From Seiridium cupressi (Eukaryota > Ascomycota > Sordariomycetes > Amphisphaeriales > Sporocadaceae), in NCBI GenBank assembly GCA_036674765.1, contig JARVKI010000114.1:1-64000 (forward strand): 64,000 nucleotides of DNA, written 5' to 3'. A model generated the notes under the pieces. It ran no database searches and was not told where the DNA came from. It was given only the letters and a program-made list of their open reading frames with translations. Shown in pieces: positions 11,709 through 24,009 of the stretch. The translations under genes were made by a program, and so were the position numbers. Position 1 is the first letter of the stretch, and each line of letters begins with the position of its first letter.

Positions 11709-12854
11709 TCACTCAATCTTCAGCATCATTTTTCCAAACTTATAGCCCTTGAGCATCTGGACGAGTGCAGCTGGCGCGTTATCCATGCCTGATACTACTT
11801 CCTCTCGTGTCTTGATCTTGCCTTCGCCTATTCACGTGAGCATATCTGTGGCGAATGATGGAAGATACTTGTCGAGAAGAGGCTTATCCGGGCATACAAA
11901 CCCGTGCATGGTGAGTCGCTTGTGGATGATGCTCACCGGTGTTTTGACACCGTATTTCTGCCCATCGGGAAAAATTCATTTGCAAGACCAACCCGCTCGC
12001 CACTGTAGATATGTGTCCAGTCAGCTCTTCGGGACTGGAGGCACCTGGTTCTCTTCGGAGTGGGCTGTCTGGCTTGAAGTCAACTTACCTATGGTTCCAA
12101 AGTCCTTCGTACGAGCAAGAGAAGTCTCCAGCTGCCCGTCGCCGACATTTTCGCAATAAACATCCAAACCTTACGGTGCCAATCTTGTCAGGACATCGGT
12201 GGTAGGATCGGTCTTGCAGTTCCATGCACCATCAAAGCCGAGTTCCTCGACAATAAAACTAGCTTTCTCTGGGCTGCCCGTGCTCCCGACGACTTTCATA
12301 CCATCCATTTTCGCCATCTGCCCGACGATCTGTCCCATGCCGCCACTAGCCGCCGAGACCAGCATTGTCTTGTCCACTCGTGCTTCGGTGACGTACCCGA
12401 AGAAGCTCACGTACGCCGAAAGCCCCGATATCCCCAATGCCCTGAGGAGAGCCGAGAACCCCGAAGTCGACGCCCGGTGGAGGCACAGGAACAAGTCTCG
12501 TCCACCACAGAAGCTCTGCCGGTATGGCCGCATATTCTCCAGCGGGCGAGAGTCCAGTCACCATATCACCGGGCTTGAAGCGCGCATTGTCCGACTTGAG
12601 CACGGCCGAGAAAGCCGTCACTACGACGGGCTCTCCCTCCAATCCAGGTGTCCAGGACGTACTTGTACCTGAAAGTAACCTGGCTTGGCTCCTTCGATAC
12701 GGGCCAAGTCACAGATGGCTATTCTGAACGATGAGACCGCCAGGCGGTGGCTGGGTCTCGGTGTTGAACTTGCGGTCCTCAACCACCAGATGTCACCGGG
12801 GACTCGCTCATATGATGTGAACTTCTTGACGATGAGAGGCTTATTGCTTTCTAT
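11709..12854 (-). pseudogene. Broken MDR-superfamily NADP-dependent oxidoreductase (alkenal/prostaglandin reductase-like)
   Basis: Reading the minus strand gives a nearly full-length medium-chain reductase in pieces. The N-terminal part is LIVKKFTSYERVPGD, then HLVVEDRKFNTETQPPPGG. Next come VVTAFSAVLKSDNARFKPGDMV, the Rossmann segment MLVSAASGGMGQIVGQMAK, ELGFDGAWNCKTDPTTD, GLDVYCENVGDGQLE and the end GYKFGKMMLKIE. The pieces lie in different frames and need at least one shift near 12450-12470 and another near 12800. In-frame stops fall at about 12168-12170 (RLAP-stop-GLDVY) and near 11779 (stop where Trp is expected before IGEGK). The expected start codon at 12852-12854 reads ATA. A plausible intron remains near 12000-12080. 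The gene cannot make the enzyme. Confidence 0.85.
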
Positions 12855-13919
12855 TTTGAACTTGTATTGCGAAGGGAGACCAACCGAATGCAACTTTTTG
12901 GTCTGTATCACGGGGGAAAAATTGCTTTTTCAATCGATATATTACAAAGGATATCCACTTAACCAGCAGCTATTCGGCACCGACGCGAGGGAGCAGTACG
13001 GTAAGGCTGATGATAATCGCATGAGCAAGGGATGACAAGGGTCGTAAACTTGTCCTAGTGTATCACACGCGGCAACATAGTCCACAGTGTAGAGTTCAAT
13101 GCCGGCAAGCGAATACCGTATCTATTGGTTCGCATGTCTAGTTGTTTCCATGGCAATTTGGTGTATGCCCTGGGGCACAGAGCTGCTTCGGGCCGGCCCA
13201 TGCAGCGCCGGGTGTGTACGTTGCGCTATCATGAACCACTCGAGCCGGTCGCTTTGCTTTGCAAAGTGGAGGTCGAGAGTTTGAGGAAAGACGTCGCTGC
13301 CAAAGGGCGATACATCCTGGCGAGTCGTAATCATTGATATAAATGTATCCTCTTACTGGGACACAAACAAATCCGAAGGGTTCGATGCTCTGCTAAGTGC
13401 GGTCATTATAATATGATCTTTAGTGGTCTTGAATCCCTAATAAAGATTTGTATGTGTGAGCTGGGTCTATAACTGTTTTGATAGCTAGATAACCAGTGGT
13501 GTGTTGTATTGGGTTATGTCCACGACGATCTATTGATCTCAGGCCTTTCAGTTCCCATATCAAGTCATCAGCTGCCATCCACTGACACATGTCCGCTAAT
13601 GTATCTTTTGACATCTCCGACCTCTTCCATACTAATGGCTCTTCTGCTTTAATCGCGAAGATCTAGATAAGAAACCCAGCATCCCGCAAAGGCCTGACGT
13701 CGCCGGGGCCAGGGAGGGTGGGTTCGTTGATGACGACGCCTCACCCCTGACACTGCATGTGGGAGCTCCACCCTCCCGCGGTTTTAGCCGACGTAGTACT
13801 ATATACAACCTGGTGGTCCAATTCTCTGAAGTAAACCTCGCTCATCCAAAATTAGCTGAGCCATGTGGAGAGCTCTTCGGTTTTTCTAAGTTTTGTTTTT
13901 CTGTCTTGTAATTCTCATT
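12855..13919. other. Intergenic between MDR pseudogene and GH47 gene
   Basis: No gene is supported. Overlapping short frames at 13099-13337 on both strands look like chance. A GC-rich patch at 13695-13790 contains ccaccctcccgcgg and its near-complement, but I cannot assign it a function. Confidence 0.45.
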
Positions 13920-16900
13920 TCAAGCAGGCACTGGCCTCTTGAACGGATGCGCTTCGGTATTGAGAACATAATCGTCCAGACTGATCACATCGGGCGTCGT
14001 GTACAGCAAGTAAAAATACTTGAGCGTCTCAGCAAGCCAGAAACTCTCCATGGCATCTTCCTTATCTGAGCCGGGCATCAGGACATTTGCGATGGCGCTG
14101 TGTCCGGCCTCGGTCTGTGTCGCGGCGATGACGGATTCGAACATGTTCCAGCCTTTATCCTGCCAGGTTGTGTCGCCCGTGATGCGGTACATGTACCATA
14201 CAGATTCGATGGCTTCGGGGCTACAAACGAGGGTTAGCATCGAATATTGAAATAAGCAACCGAAAGAAAAAAGGAAGACGCAACATACCGAAGAATATAG
14301 TGTTTGTGTGGAATGGACACAAAGCCTGGTGGGGTTTTCTCATTCGTAAGTCGTTGTTTGACATATTCCTCGTGAGTGAGCGGTCGCTTGGGATCCGGCT
14401 TGGTCCTATCTTCGTCGTCATCCACCAGCGGCACCTGCGCAACGCCGTCTTGAACGGGCTTGCCCACTCTCCCAGCACCACCAGCGACGAGAATGTCCCT
14501 GTCGCCAACAGAATCTTCCAAAGCCAACGTCTTGGCCGTTTTGGTGGGGGGCGAATTGTCATTGGAGCTCGTCTCGAGCTTCGCTATCGGTTCAGTGTCC
14601 AGCCCTCTCTTTTCTAAGGGCCCCAGTTCATCCGATGTGTCGCTTGCCGTCCCCAAGAACCCGTCATCAACATCAGGCAGGCCGTCGGCGTCAAAGGTAT
14701 CTGGCAGGCTTCCAAACTCGCCACTTGTCTCGGGTATATCGTCCAACTCGGTGTCAGCCTCACGTTCTAACTCGGTCTGCTTGTCCTTGGCTGCTTTCGC
14801 CTTTGCTTCAGCCTTTCGCTTGTAGTAGTCGTCGATTTGCCGCTCTCTGGTGTTCCAGAGAGGGTCGAGGTACTGGTGCCAGAGCGTCTCATTCCACTTG
14901 CAGTTACCCGCCTCAGCACATGGCACGACGGTTGCTCCTTCTGGCATGATTCCGGTGGGCATCGACTCGTAAGCCCAAACGCAACCATCGGTGAGCCTCT
15001 TGCCGATTTCAACATCTACACGATCTCCAAAGATCTTGCCAGCCATGCCGAACATACCGCCGAGAAAGCAGGTCAAGTGTGTGACCTCGAACTCGCTCAT
15101 CAGGTCCTTTTCCGGGTTACCAGCTGAGGTGACTTTGGCACTGAAGAGAATGTCCCGATTGCCCGGAACCATTGGACGATATAGAAGCCATTTCTTGACT
15201 GCATCAGCAACTTTGAGATGGATAGTCTCGTACTTTGGCTCTAGTCCACCCAGAAGCAAGAACTGCTTCGGGAAGTATTCATAAGTTGAGTCCTGGGAAC
15301 CGCCCATGCTGTACGAATCCCTTCCCCAGCCACCATTGGTCAGACCTTGCGGATAGCACACCTCGGCGAGTTCGGGTATCGTGTATGCTTCAGCAGTCAC
15401 TTTGTCGATCATCATTTGTTCATACAAGTCCGGCGCTGATGGGATCTGGGCGGCAGTGAGCACCTTTTGGGTCTGTGCAACAGATCCCGTTTTGATGGTC
15501 AGTGGATGGTCGTAGAGATCTTCATCCTGATCAACGTCGAGCGCTCGCCTCTTTGGACCCTTCGGCTTTTTGCCGCCCAGCCTCCTGGCCTTGTCAGGCA
15601 ATGCAAGGTCAGGAACAGTGGCCTCGCTGGCCGCAGGATTGGAATCTTGCGTATATTCCCTGCCGGTATAATCCGCAGGGGTGTCCAGAACGCTTTGGAC
15701 CTTGGCCGCCTGCTCTTCGGACAGTTTCAATTCGGCGTCTCTGGCGGCCGTCCTGTTGCACCCAGACGCGTCTACGTGCTCGGGGAAGATACCGGGGATA
15801 GCAGTCCCGCCAGGTCTACTCTGCCACTCCTCCAATGCATCCGTGATACGCGCTACCGCATCGTAATACTTGTTTTCTCCCGTTACCTGGGCGAGACGAG
15901 TGAACTCCATGAGGAGCGAGCCTAACTCGGCCACACTGACACCAGTTGACGCACGCCTGGCTGATCCCATGAACGCCGGCTTCCAGTTGTAATACAGGAT
16001 TGGCATGCGGTTGGGCGTATCGAAGACACCCATCAAGATTTCGGCGAGTTCAACGGCCTTCTCTATCAAGATATCATAGCCCCCCTCTTTGCCTCCGCTG
16101 ACATCGTAGGCGCCAAGGAACCCACCAAGATATCTAATAGTGGTTTCGAAGACGGGAATCTCCGTTCTCGAGGCTGTGGTAAAGTCGATCTTGGCTACCG
16201 CCTTGACGGCCTCGTCAAACTCTTCTTTCATGCCCATAATCCAGAGGGTATCTAGTGAATCAACGAGAGTAGCAGCCCATCCACAGAAAGGGTCTCGGAA
16301 CTTTTGCGTCACAGGGGACAGTTCATCATGCATCCATGCATAAGTCTTGTACCCAGTCCACGCGCGCTTCATCTCAAGCTTGACAATATCCAGGCGATCC
16401 TCGCGCTTCTGGCGATCTTCCTCAGATTCCTTTCTGAACGCATGTTGGATCTTGGGTATCGTCTTGGGTTTGCCGGTCGGAAGAGTAATGAGTGATTCAG
16501 ATGCGATTGGGAATACCTCTGTCGGCTTGGTCCAGTGGATTGTCGAAGTTGAGGTCGTTTTGGTTTTTGTCAGCCTCTTCATGCCTCCCTTGGCTGGCTT
16601 GTGTTTCTCCAGGGCAGCTATGCGCTCCTTCTCCAATCTTTCCTCCTCAGCCTGCTCTTCCCATATTTGATGTGGCGTCTTTCGGTCAGGAATGACCACG
16701 GTCGGTTCTTCGGCGGCCTTTGTGTCCGTATCCACCTTGTCGTCTGCCGAAGTAGGCTTTGTCTTTGGGTCTTTGGCCGTGGTTGTTGTAGGAAGCGTAT
16801 AGTCGGCTGGCACGTCACCAGGTTCCGAGTCTTTCAAATCAGGGATCTGAACCTTGACTTCTTCCTTCTCTTGTTCTTCCAGGGGCTTCTGTTGAGGTCG

Positions 16901-17098
16901 CTTGCGCTGAATGCCCAGGTCGCCAGCGTCGGTGTTGAGGATCTTGGATGCCGCTTCCAGCTTGGATTTGGCCTCTGTGGCGTAATCTATAGGCTTGGAC
17001 AGTGCCTCCCAGTCTGTATTTAGTGTCATATGATAGAGGAGGAATAGAGCGACGGCAGCGAAGATCATATAGACCCGGTACCTGCGTATGCGAAACAT
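13920..17098 (-). CDS. GH47 class I alpha-1,2-mannosidase, membrane-anchored
   Basis: Two exons (17098-14289 and 14220-13920) joined by a 68 bp gtatgt...tag intron encode about 1036 residues. GH47 enzymes trim alpha-1,2-linked mannose from N-glycans in the ER or Golgi, with Ca2+ and acidic catalytic residues. Residues 9-24 ([16 protein letters not shown]) form a type II signal anchor, followed by a long Lys/Glu/Thr-rich stem. Family blocks are clear: [19 protein letters not shown] (near 272), [40 protein letters not shown] (two halves seen), [15 protein letters not shown], and at the end [13 protein letters not shown] and [16 protein letters not shown]. The intron cuts exactly inside LRPEAIES. 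I chose the ATG at 17098 because it puts the anchor at the N-terminus; another ATG at 17194 would add 32 residues. Two acidic, low-complexity insertions make it longer than the roughly 500-650 residue secreted forms. Confidence 0.93.
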
Positions 17099-19812
17099 GG
17101 TGACTAGCACGGGACGTGGCCGGTAGTGACGCCTTGTTAGCCGCGCGCAAGAAGCTCGTGAGAGCGAGACCTGATAGACTTGTATCGAGGTCAAGATAGA
17201 ACTGTGTGTCTAGTAGGGCTGCGAGAATTTCATCTTCGAGTCAGGATGTCCGTCCGCCGAGCTATTGGCGCAGCGAAGAGCTTTCAGAGCAAGATAACTT
17301 CGGACCGCTGATTTACATGCGAATCCTGTCCACTGGTTGTAAGCTGGCTAGGACAGATGGCAAAGCGGGAGCACGGGAGCGGTAGGAAGCACTCGGAAAT
17401 GACGGAAGGCTTCAAGCAAGAAGTGCAAATGAGAAGATAAGCAAAGCAATGTAACAAAGGCCAAGCCGTGCGAGAGATCATAGGTTTCCGTCGAGACAGG
17501 CTCGAAAGGTTACTTCCAGGTTCCTTCAATACCACAGCTGAAGAGGCAGTTGCGCAAGGTTTGGGGCCAGAAGCATCTTTTCCGGCTCGCGGCTGCAACT
17601 TGCTCGAGGAACCAAGGACCAACGGGGATGTCGGTTGCGCATCTGAAAGAGGAAGCAGCCATCCCAGAAATAGCGTCTTGGCAACAGCATCGTCAATTTG
17701 CCGGCTGGCTGGGGCGAGCTCGGCGGACAGCTAAGGTTGGAGAAAAGGAAGGGGAGGACTGAAGAGGAGTCGGATACGGTCGTGGAACGTCTTGGCATCT
17801 TGGTCGTTGCGGATTTCTCTGCTCGGCACGCCATGATAGGGTTGCCCTTGACCCTCGGCCTCGGCTGAACAAGCGCTAGGCTGGGAAGCTGGGCTCTAGG
17901 CCACGGCCAAGCATGGCAATTGAATGGGCGTGTTCTGCAGCTGATGCCGCTGGAGAAAATCCATTACCGACTCTGTCTCAGCCCTCCCGCGAGCGCAATC
18001 TGGGATAATAAGATAAGATTAAATCAGTGCCTCGAGAGGACCATGGAATCGGATCGTAAAGTCGTCCGATGAGCCCTTGAGAGATTCGCATAGCTGAGCT
18101 TGAATCCCAGTTCAGTCCCAAGGGCGCCTGGTCAGAATCGGCTAGGATCCGAGTTTGATGGGCAAAGGAGAGTATGGGGTAGGGCACCTTCAAGGGTTCG
18201 GAAATGCCCCTCCGTAACTGGAAAATAGCCCCCTGCCACCTGGACTAGCCGTTACGCTTAACCATTTGGCCGGTGCCACAGTTACGGCATGCTTGCCCTA
18301 AATCTAAATCTTATCTGGCGACTCTATTTCCACTATTGAACCCCTCCACTTTGTACAGTAGTACACAGATTGCCGAGTTCTAGACAACACGATGTGCCAC
18401 TTGCTGTTGATGGTCCAGTCGCTCAAGCTGATGGCCATGAAGATATCTATCATACATGTATGCATCGCCATTGCGCCTTTACTACCGTCATGTGCGCCAC
18501 CCTTCCATTCGGCCTGTGCGTGGTGCAATATTACTTGTCAGCACGTAAGCATCCCCATGTCATATAATTAGGGGACCCTCCCCGAAAACACCACTAGTTT
18601 CGGAAGGTAGTGGCTAAAGTGCCACCGAAGAGCACACCTTTTTGGTCACCTTGGGTGTTCACGATGAGACTCTAAGCGGGACCATCATGGCCGTTCGTGC
18701 ATTTTTGTCCTCGTGTGGGAAGTCAGGCCCCAGCCTGCCGGATCTCACGTAATCACTGGTGGACGTTAGGTTGGTGCGCCACTGATTAAGCCATGATCGA
18801 GGGACAGACAGACATCTGCCACAAGACCTAACCTTGATCGCGACTCCGTTGATGTGCTCCAACACGGACTATTCTGCCTGTCAATCGAAGACCCATTGAA
18901 CCCTGATCAGAAAAGATTGAAACAAACATCGTCCGATTCACTCTCGATAAGACACATTGTAATGGGCAATTTCGAAACTACGCCCTGTAGATCAGAAGAC
19001 GGAAATGCGGTTGTCAGGGGTATTCTGTGCCGGTGAGCCGAAGTCTCGTATCACATTTCCACAGCATTGTCGTTAATGAAGAGATATTCTTTAATACAAA
19101 AAGAGCTTGAAATGCTCGATTATCTAAGGGGCGCCTCCAATGACTCCCTGCCGCGATCTTAAAGACGTTGGCTTGAAGCTTGGTTACGGCAGCTGGAGGT
19201 TAACGAGGAAATGCCGGCTTTCTATGAGTGGGTCTGCGCTGTTGCACAGATCTGACCTCTAACTACAATGTACTTACCTGCAGCGTATCGCGTATCAACG
19301 TGGTGCATTGTAAGAAAGCTGCTTGCTGGGATATAGCACGCTCTCAATTGAAGCCGCCATCCCATCCCCCGCCGCCTATAGACACCAACGGACGCGTGAG
19401 GATTGGAACACTACCTACAAGCCTTCATTCCTTCCCACGGGCTGATTAAAACACAATCAGTTGCGGGCATAGTACACCAAATACTGGGAGGCTGCGATTT
19501 ACTAATAAGGCACGTGCTCATACGTACATTGCCGCTGCTGCTTGCCGTTCTCATTTCCGACACTCAGAGGGTCTATGATGCCATCTCCCAAGGTCTCACG
19601 GCACTAGCTTGCCAGTCCGATGACGTGGTTGGCTCCCGATGTCGTACAAGTCTACGTCCCTTGCTATTTTGTTATGGCTTAAGCCATGCCAACCTACCTT
19701 TCGACCAGTGTGATATCGATAATCAAGACTGCAATTTCATCTATCCTATAGATCCCACGTTCGTGCATCCTTTCTCCCTATTGGTGGTGTTCCACTCAGA
19801 TACACATCCGCG
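17099..19812. other. Long intergenic region, divergent GH47 / SDR promoters
   Basis: These 2.7 kb lie between divergently transcribed genes. I find no coding segment with family resemblance, tRNA or obvious repeat. Open frames at 17284-17834 overlap on both strands and look like upstream or leader sequence of the mannosidase gene. The region could hide a fast-evolving or multi-exon short gene that cannot be seen without transcripts. Confidence 0.4.
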
Positions 19813-20905
19813 ATGCCTCCAATTGACCCCGAACACAAAAGCCGCATCCTCGTCACGGGTGCTAACGGCTTCATCGGGCACCACATCATCAAGCAGATCC
19901 TGGAAAATACGCCGTACCAAATAGAGGCGACTGTACGGAGTCCAGAGAAGGCTTCACAGCTTCAAACGGTGCATCGGTCACACCCGCGCCTTACCCTCCA
20001 TGTGGTCCCAGACATCACGAAACCAGAGGCCTTTGTGAGGGCAGCCCAGCACTGCCATGCAATTATTCACCTAGCAGCCCCGTTCGTGTCCGGAAGTACA
20101 GACTATGAGGAGGAATTGCTGGTGCCATCGATCCAGGGTGTGCAAGCAATAAGTCATGCTGCCGATGCCAATGAGAGCGTGAGGAGGCTGGTGTACTGTA
20201 GCAGCTTTGCTGCTGTGTTCAATCCGGCCCCCGAGGGTTCTTCACCAAAGAAGGTATATACTGAGGAGGACTGGAATCCCAGTACTTATGAGCAAGCTCG
20301 TGGCTCTCCGGAGATGATTTTGGCCTACCAAGCTAGCAAAGCCCTGGCGGAAAAGGAGCTGATGAGAGGCTGCGGCGAGCAGAGCAGGTGGGACATGGTA
20401 TCGCTTTGCCCGGGTATTGTTTTTGGTGCTCCGGTCGAAGGCTCGGTCGGCACTGTTCAGGAGCTTGGGCAGAGCAATGCAATTCTGTGGGACTTGTTCG
20501 ACAAAGAGGAAGTTCCGCCGACGAGAGTACCGAGTAAGTAAACACAGCAACTCCGTGGGCACTGTGAGCAACGAACTAATACTGCATCATCCAGTATGGA
20601 CCTCCGTCACTTCGCTTGCGGAAGCCCATGTTTCTGCTTTATCAGCACCTAAAGCCGGTGGTGAGCGCTTCTTACTCATCAACGGTACCTTTGAGAACCA
20701 GGAACTCTGCGATCTGCTCAGATCCTCGGACTTAAACGAGGCCAGCAAGAGTCGTATTCCCGTCGGCAAACCAAACCACCGTGGTGACTTTTGGAAGGCA
20801 GATGGAAGCAAGGCGGCTGAGTACTTGAAGTTTTCCAAGCCGGATTTGCGGCACACCATTCTCGAGTTGCAACGATACCTCATACAACTAGAAGGGAAGA
20901 AATGA
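19813..20905 (+). CDS. Extended SDR reductase (NAD-dependent epimerase/dehydratase fold, Gre2-like)
   Basis: Two exons (19813-20533, 20595-20905) with a 61 bp gtaagt...ccag intron give 343 residues. Splicing restores the conserved TRVPIWTSVTSLAEAHV across the junction. The Rossmann motif TGANGFIG lies at residues 14-21. The active-site pattern is present as a serine in YCSSFAAVF and a YQASK tetrad. This fits the extended short-chain dehydrogenases that reduce carbonyl groups of aldehydes, ketones or dihydroflavonol-like substrates with NADPH (Gre2, cinnamoyl-CoA-reductase-like). The substrate cannot be read from the sequence. There is no signal peptide, so it is probably cytosolic. Length is usual for the family and all key residues seem present. 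Confidence 0.9.
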
Positions 20906-21800
20906 GGGCAAGGGCACCTGCGTTGTGAGTCATCTGGATTCCCCTGAAGTCAGGGCGTCTATTCTTTCGGGGGACATGAGTCAGCTCCGGGGACAAGCGT
21001 TCCAGGGTCAGGCGTTGGTGATATGAGCTGAAGAATCAGTTATAGTGAGACTTTCCTCCAATACCGACACTGTCTATACGAGGGCTGTGGTAACTGTCTG
21101 CACAGGAGTTTATCTCCAAGCAGGAATACCCTAAATACCGCCTCGTCCATTGCCATATAACCTCGTGATTGAGACTAACCATTTTGGCCGATATGCTTTT
21201 CTTGTGGTGTATTGTTCTCTGAAGTCTCTTTTGGTTAAAGCATCAATGCCAGCACGATGGCCATACAAGCTTCAAATAAGGCTTGTACATCTCCCAATGA
21301 GCTTTCGGGGATATCTTTTCAGCAGGTTGAAAAAAAGAGAACAAGGCAAGGCTTCTGCAGAGATTAGCCAGATTTCACTGCCGGCTGGGGTAGTTTCCAG
21401 GGCATGTGCTCGCTTGCGGTATACATTGTAGAGAGGGGTGATGAGTATGCACCCTGCAGCTCCCCGCAGCAGAGCGTTATTGCGTCCATTGGTGGGGTTG
21501 CAGCGCCCCACCGCGATTGGTAGTTCTTGGCCTACGTTCATGACGATCTCTATCGCCGAGGCAGGCATAACGAGCTTACAAACGAAACTTTAAGCAGGAA
21601 AACGAGCTTGGAACAGGGTTCAGATCCAAGCTACGAAATTGGGAAGTTCATGGCCGCACCTGGCGGCGACTTGAGTCGAATAATAGCCCCATATATTAGA
21701 TGCCGGGAGCCCTCCCAATGCTTGGCTTGCTCTCCAATTGACCTTGCCGCTTCGTAAACATCGCAGATTGGATACATCTAAAGTCGAAATACCAAGAAAG
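20906..21800. other. Intergenic, no gene seen
   Basis: About 900 bases separate the SDR gene and the secreted dienelactone hydrolase, both on the plus strand. Short frames overlap on the two strands without family resemblance. The last 100 bases should hold the hydrolase promoter and leader. No repeat or RNA gene was noticed. Confidence 0.45.
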
Positions 21801-22755
21801 ATGCGTGTCTCTTCGTCTACATTGGCTCTCCTGAGCTTTTGCACGTTGATTAGTGCAGAGGCAACGAAGTGCCCCGTCGACGATGTCTCGGTCATTGCGC
21901 ATACCGGCGACTCTGTTGGCCGAGAAGAGGTGCATGATGGAGGTAATCGAACATGAATAATTATCCCTTCTCGAAGCCCGGATACTAACGCTTCAAAGTG
22001 AATCTATACATCACCGGCAATGTGACGGACACCGCGGTTCTATATCTCACAGATGTGTTCGGCATCAACTTGACTGAAAATCGGCTGTATGTAATCCCAA
22101 TGACACGAATAGCGCCGTTACTGACACTTGGTACAGACTCGCAGACTCGTTCGGCCGCGCTGGTTTCCTGACCGTTGCGCCGGATCTATTCAACGGCACG
22201 CCCTCTCCAATCGACATGAATGAGCCTGGCTTCAACATCACCCAGTTCCTAGCGGAGCATGGCCCCGAGATCACGGATCCGCTGATCGACGTGGCCATCA
22301 AGTATCTCCAGGAAACAGCCGGCGTCTCCAAGATCGTTGTGAGTATTCAATGATTGTGTGACACAACCTCTTGTCTTCCAACACAGAAACTGATCGCTAC
22401 ATAGGCTACGGGCTACTGCTTCGGCGGCCGCTACGCTTTCCGATACGTGGCCGAGGGCAAGGGTGCGGACGCCGCCTTTGCCGCGCATCCCTCCCTGCTG
22501 GAGGACGCCGAGGTCATGGCCATCGAGGGGCCCACCGCCATGGCCGCAGCTGAGAACGACACCACGATGCCGCCGGAGCGCCGCCACGAAATCACGGCGC
22601 TGCTCGGCAACACGACGCAGCCGTTCAACGTCGCGCTGTACAGCGGCACCAGCCATGGCTTCGGAGTCCGCGCCAACGTGAGCGATCCGCAACAGAAGTT
22701 CGGCAAGGAGTCGGCTTTCTTCCAGGCCATGAGATGGTTCGAGAACTGGGCTTAA
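21801..22755 (+). CDS. Secreted dienelactone hydrolase family protein
   Basis: Four exons (21801-21942, 21999-22086, 22137-22338, 22405-22755) encode 260 residues. All three introns are 50-66 bp, and the first carries a clear atactaac branch point. A signal peptide is evident (MRVSSSTLALLSFCTLISAEA). The DLH fold is recognisable from YLTDVFGIN, GFLTVAPDLFNG and ITQFLAEHGPEI. The nucleophile elbow TGYCFGGR gives the catalytic Cys; the Asp in AENDTTMP and the His in SGTSHGFGVR complete the Cys-Asp-His triad. Family members hydrolyse dienelactones or related esters, but fungal secreted members are mostly uncharacterised. Several Asn-x-Ser/Thr sites (NVTD, NLTE, NITQ, NTTQ) fit a secreted glycoprotein. 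Its 3' end converges on the methyltransferase gene. Confidence 0.9.
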
Positions 22756-23064
22756 ACAAGCCAATCAAAGAAAGGCAAAACTGGCGAGGGTTGTTAATGT
22801 AATGGTATCAGCCAGGAGTCATTGAGTGCAAGAAAGCGCTATTGTCGAAGTCAAAATCCCGAGAGCGGCAGAGACGTGCCATATTTACCTCTTCATATAC
22901 TCTGCCAGACGGCTTAGTTGAATATGGTCTTCATCGTAGAGGAAGTGTAGACTTGTAAAGCCGGGGGATTTGTATTGGTTTGAACTACCTATCTAGTTTC
23001 CTATGGCTCCACCGAATAATCTCACTATTTGAGATATTCTACAATAGGCCCATCTGTCTCCCTA
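22756..23064. other. Convergent 3' interval (DLH / methyltransferase)
   Basis: These 309 bases separate two convergent genes and should hold both 3' untranslated regions and poly(A) sites. Nothing else is visible. Confidence 0.5.
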
Positions 23065-24009
23065 TCACTCCTTCACACCTCTGACCACCCACAACGGGTC
23101 TCTCGAATTCGCGCCCAGGAAGGCTCTGATCCCACCAAGCGCACCTGCACTACCAGAGCCTCCGCCGCCTTCATTATCCGTCTTCCCGTTGCTCAGCTCC
23201 ACAATCTCGATGTGCTTCCATCCCGCAAAATGCAGGAAGTCACCAACCATCTGCAGCCTCTCCTCCTCGCTGACTCTCAACCACCGCGCAATGGCCTTGG
23301 TCGGGAAGCAGCGGTTACTGACGGTGAGATGCACGACTCCTTGATCCTTCGTCACCTCTCTGAGAGATCGTAGCACCTCCACCGGCTTGATCAGGTAGTC
23401 GATCGACACGACCATGGTGCTCGCGTCCAGCTTACCTCCGGCATCGTCGCCGCCACCTCCTCCGTTGATGGCGGCTGCCACGTCTGGCTTCTCATTGAGG
23501 TCCACCACGATGCGCCCGTGATTCAGCACTTCATTTGCTGCGAGCTCCGAGCCGTTCATGCCCATGCCTGTGACCTTGAGATCTCCCTGGGTGGCGGCGT
23601 TCTCGATAGCCTTCGGGTAATGGCTGATCCACGAGCTACACAGATCTAGTATCTTACCCTTGCGCGGCAGCACTTCATTGTAGTAATCCCTCAACGACGA
23701 GATTGCTGCGTCATCAATGTGCGTCACGAAGCGAGATGTCGCGTAAAAACCCGTGTCTGGGTTGGAGTCTTCTCTTGCGAAGTCGGACTCCTGGTACGGC
23801 CATGTCGCATGACGAGGCTCGTACGACCGCGTGGGCCATGCTCTTGTGTTATTGGAAGTGGTAGAAGACATGTTCCTATGTTTTGCTTGTAGAGTAATGG
23901 TGGTTGTAAGGGCCACGCCGCAGGCTGCTGCTGGAAGAAGGCGAGCGGGCCGTAGAAGAGGGTGCAGTGTGGATCGCATTGATTTTAAAGCACGTCGGGA
24001 AGTGAACAT
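23065..24009 (-). CDS. Class I SAM-dependent methyltransferase-like protein, possibly mitochondrial
   Basis: A single exon encodes 314 residues. The core resembles a Rossmann-type methyltransferase: KILDLCSSWISHYP takes the place of motif I, followed by VTGMGMNGSELAANEVL, then RIVVDLNEKPDV, and a motif-IV-like STMVVSIDYLIKPVEVLRSL. Motif I is unusual (DLCSSW instead of the glycine-rich DxGxGxG), a form also known in a eukaryotic family annotated as methyltransferase type 11. The first 45 residues are rich in Arg, Ser and Leu with no acidic residue (MFTSRRALKSMRSTLHPLLR), as in mitochondrial presequences. A second ATG at 23871 (MSSTTSNN) would give a cytosolic form. A Gly-rich insertion (GGGGGDDAGG) and a second one near the C-terminus are probably surface loops. 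The methyl acceptor is unknown. Confidence 0.75.
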   Translation of the reverse strand: MFTSRRALKSMRSTLHPLLRPARLLPAAACGVALTTTITLQAKHRNMSSTTSNNTRAWPTRSYEPRHATWPYQESDFAREDSNPDTGFYATSRFVTHIDDAAISSLRDYYNEVLPRKGKILDLCSSWISHYPKAIENAATQGDLKVTGMGMNGSELAANEVLNHGRIVVDLNEKPDVAAAINGGGGGDDAGGKLDASTMVVSIDYLIKPVEVLRSLREVTKDQGVVHLTVSNRCFPTKAIARWLRVSEEERLQMVGDFLHFAGWKHIEIVELSNGKTDNEGGGGSGSAGALGGIRAFLGANSRDPLWVVRGVKE

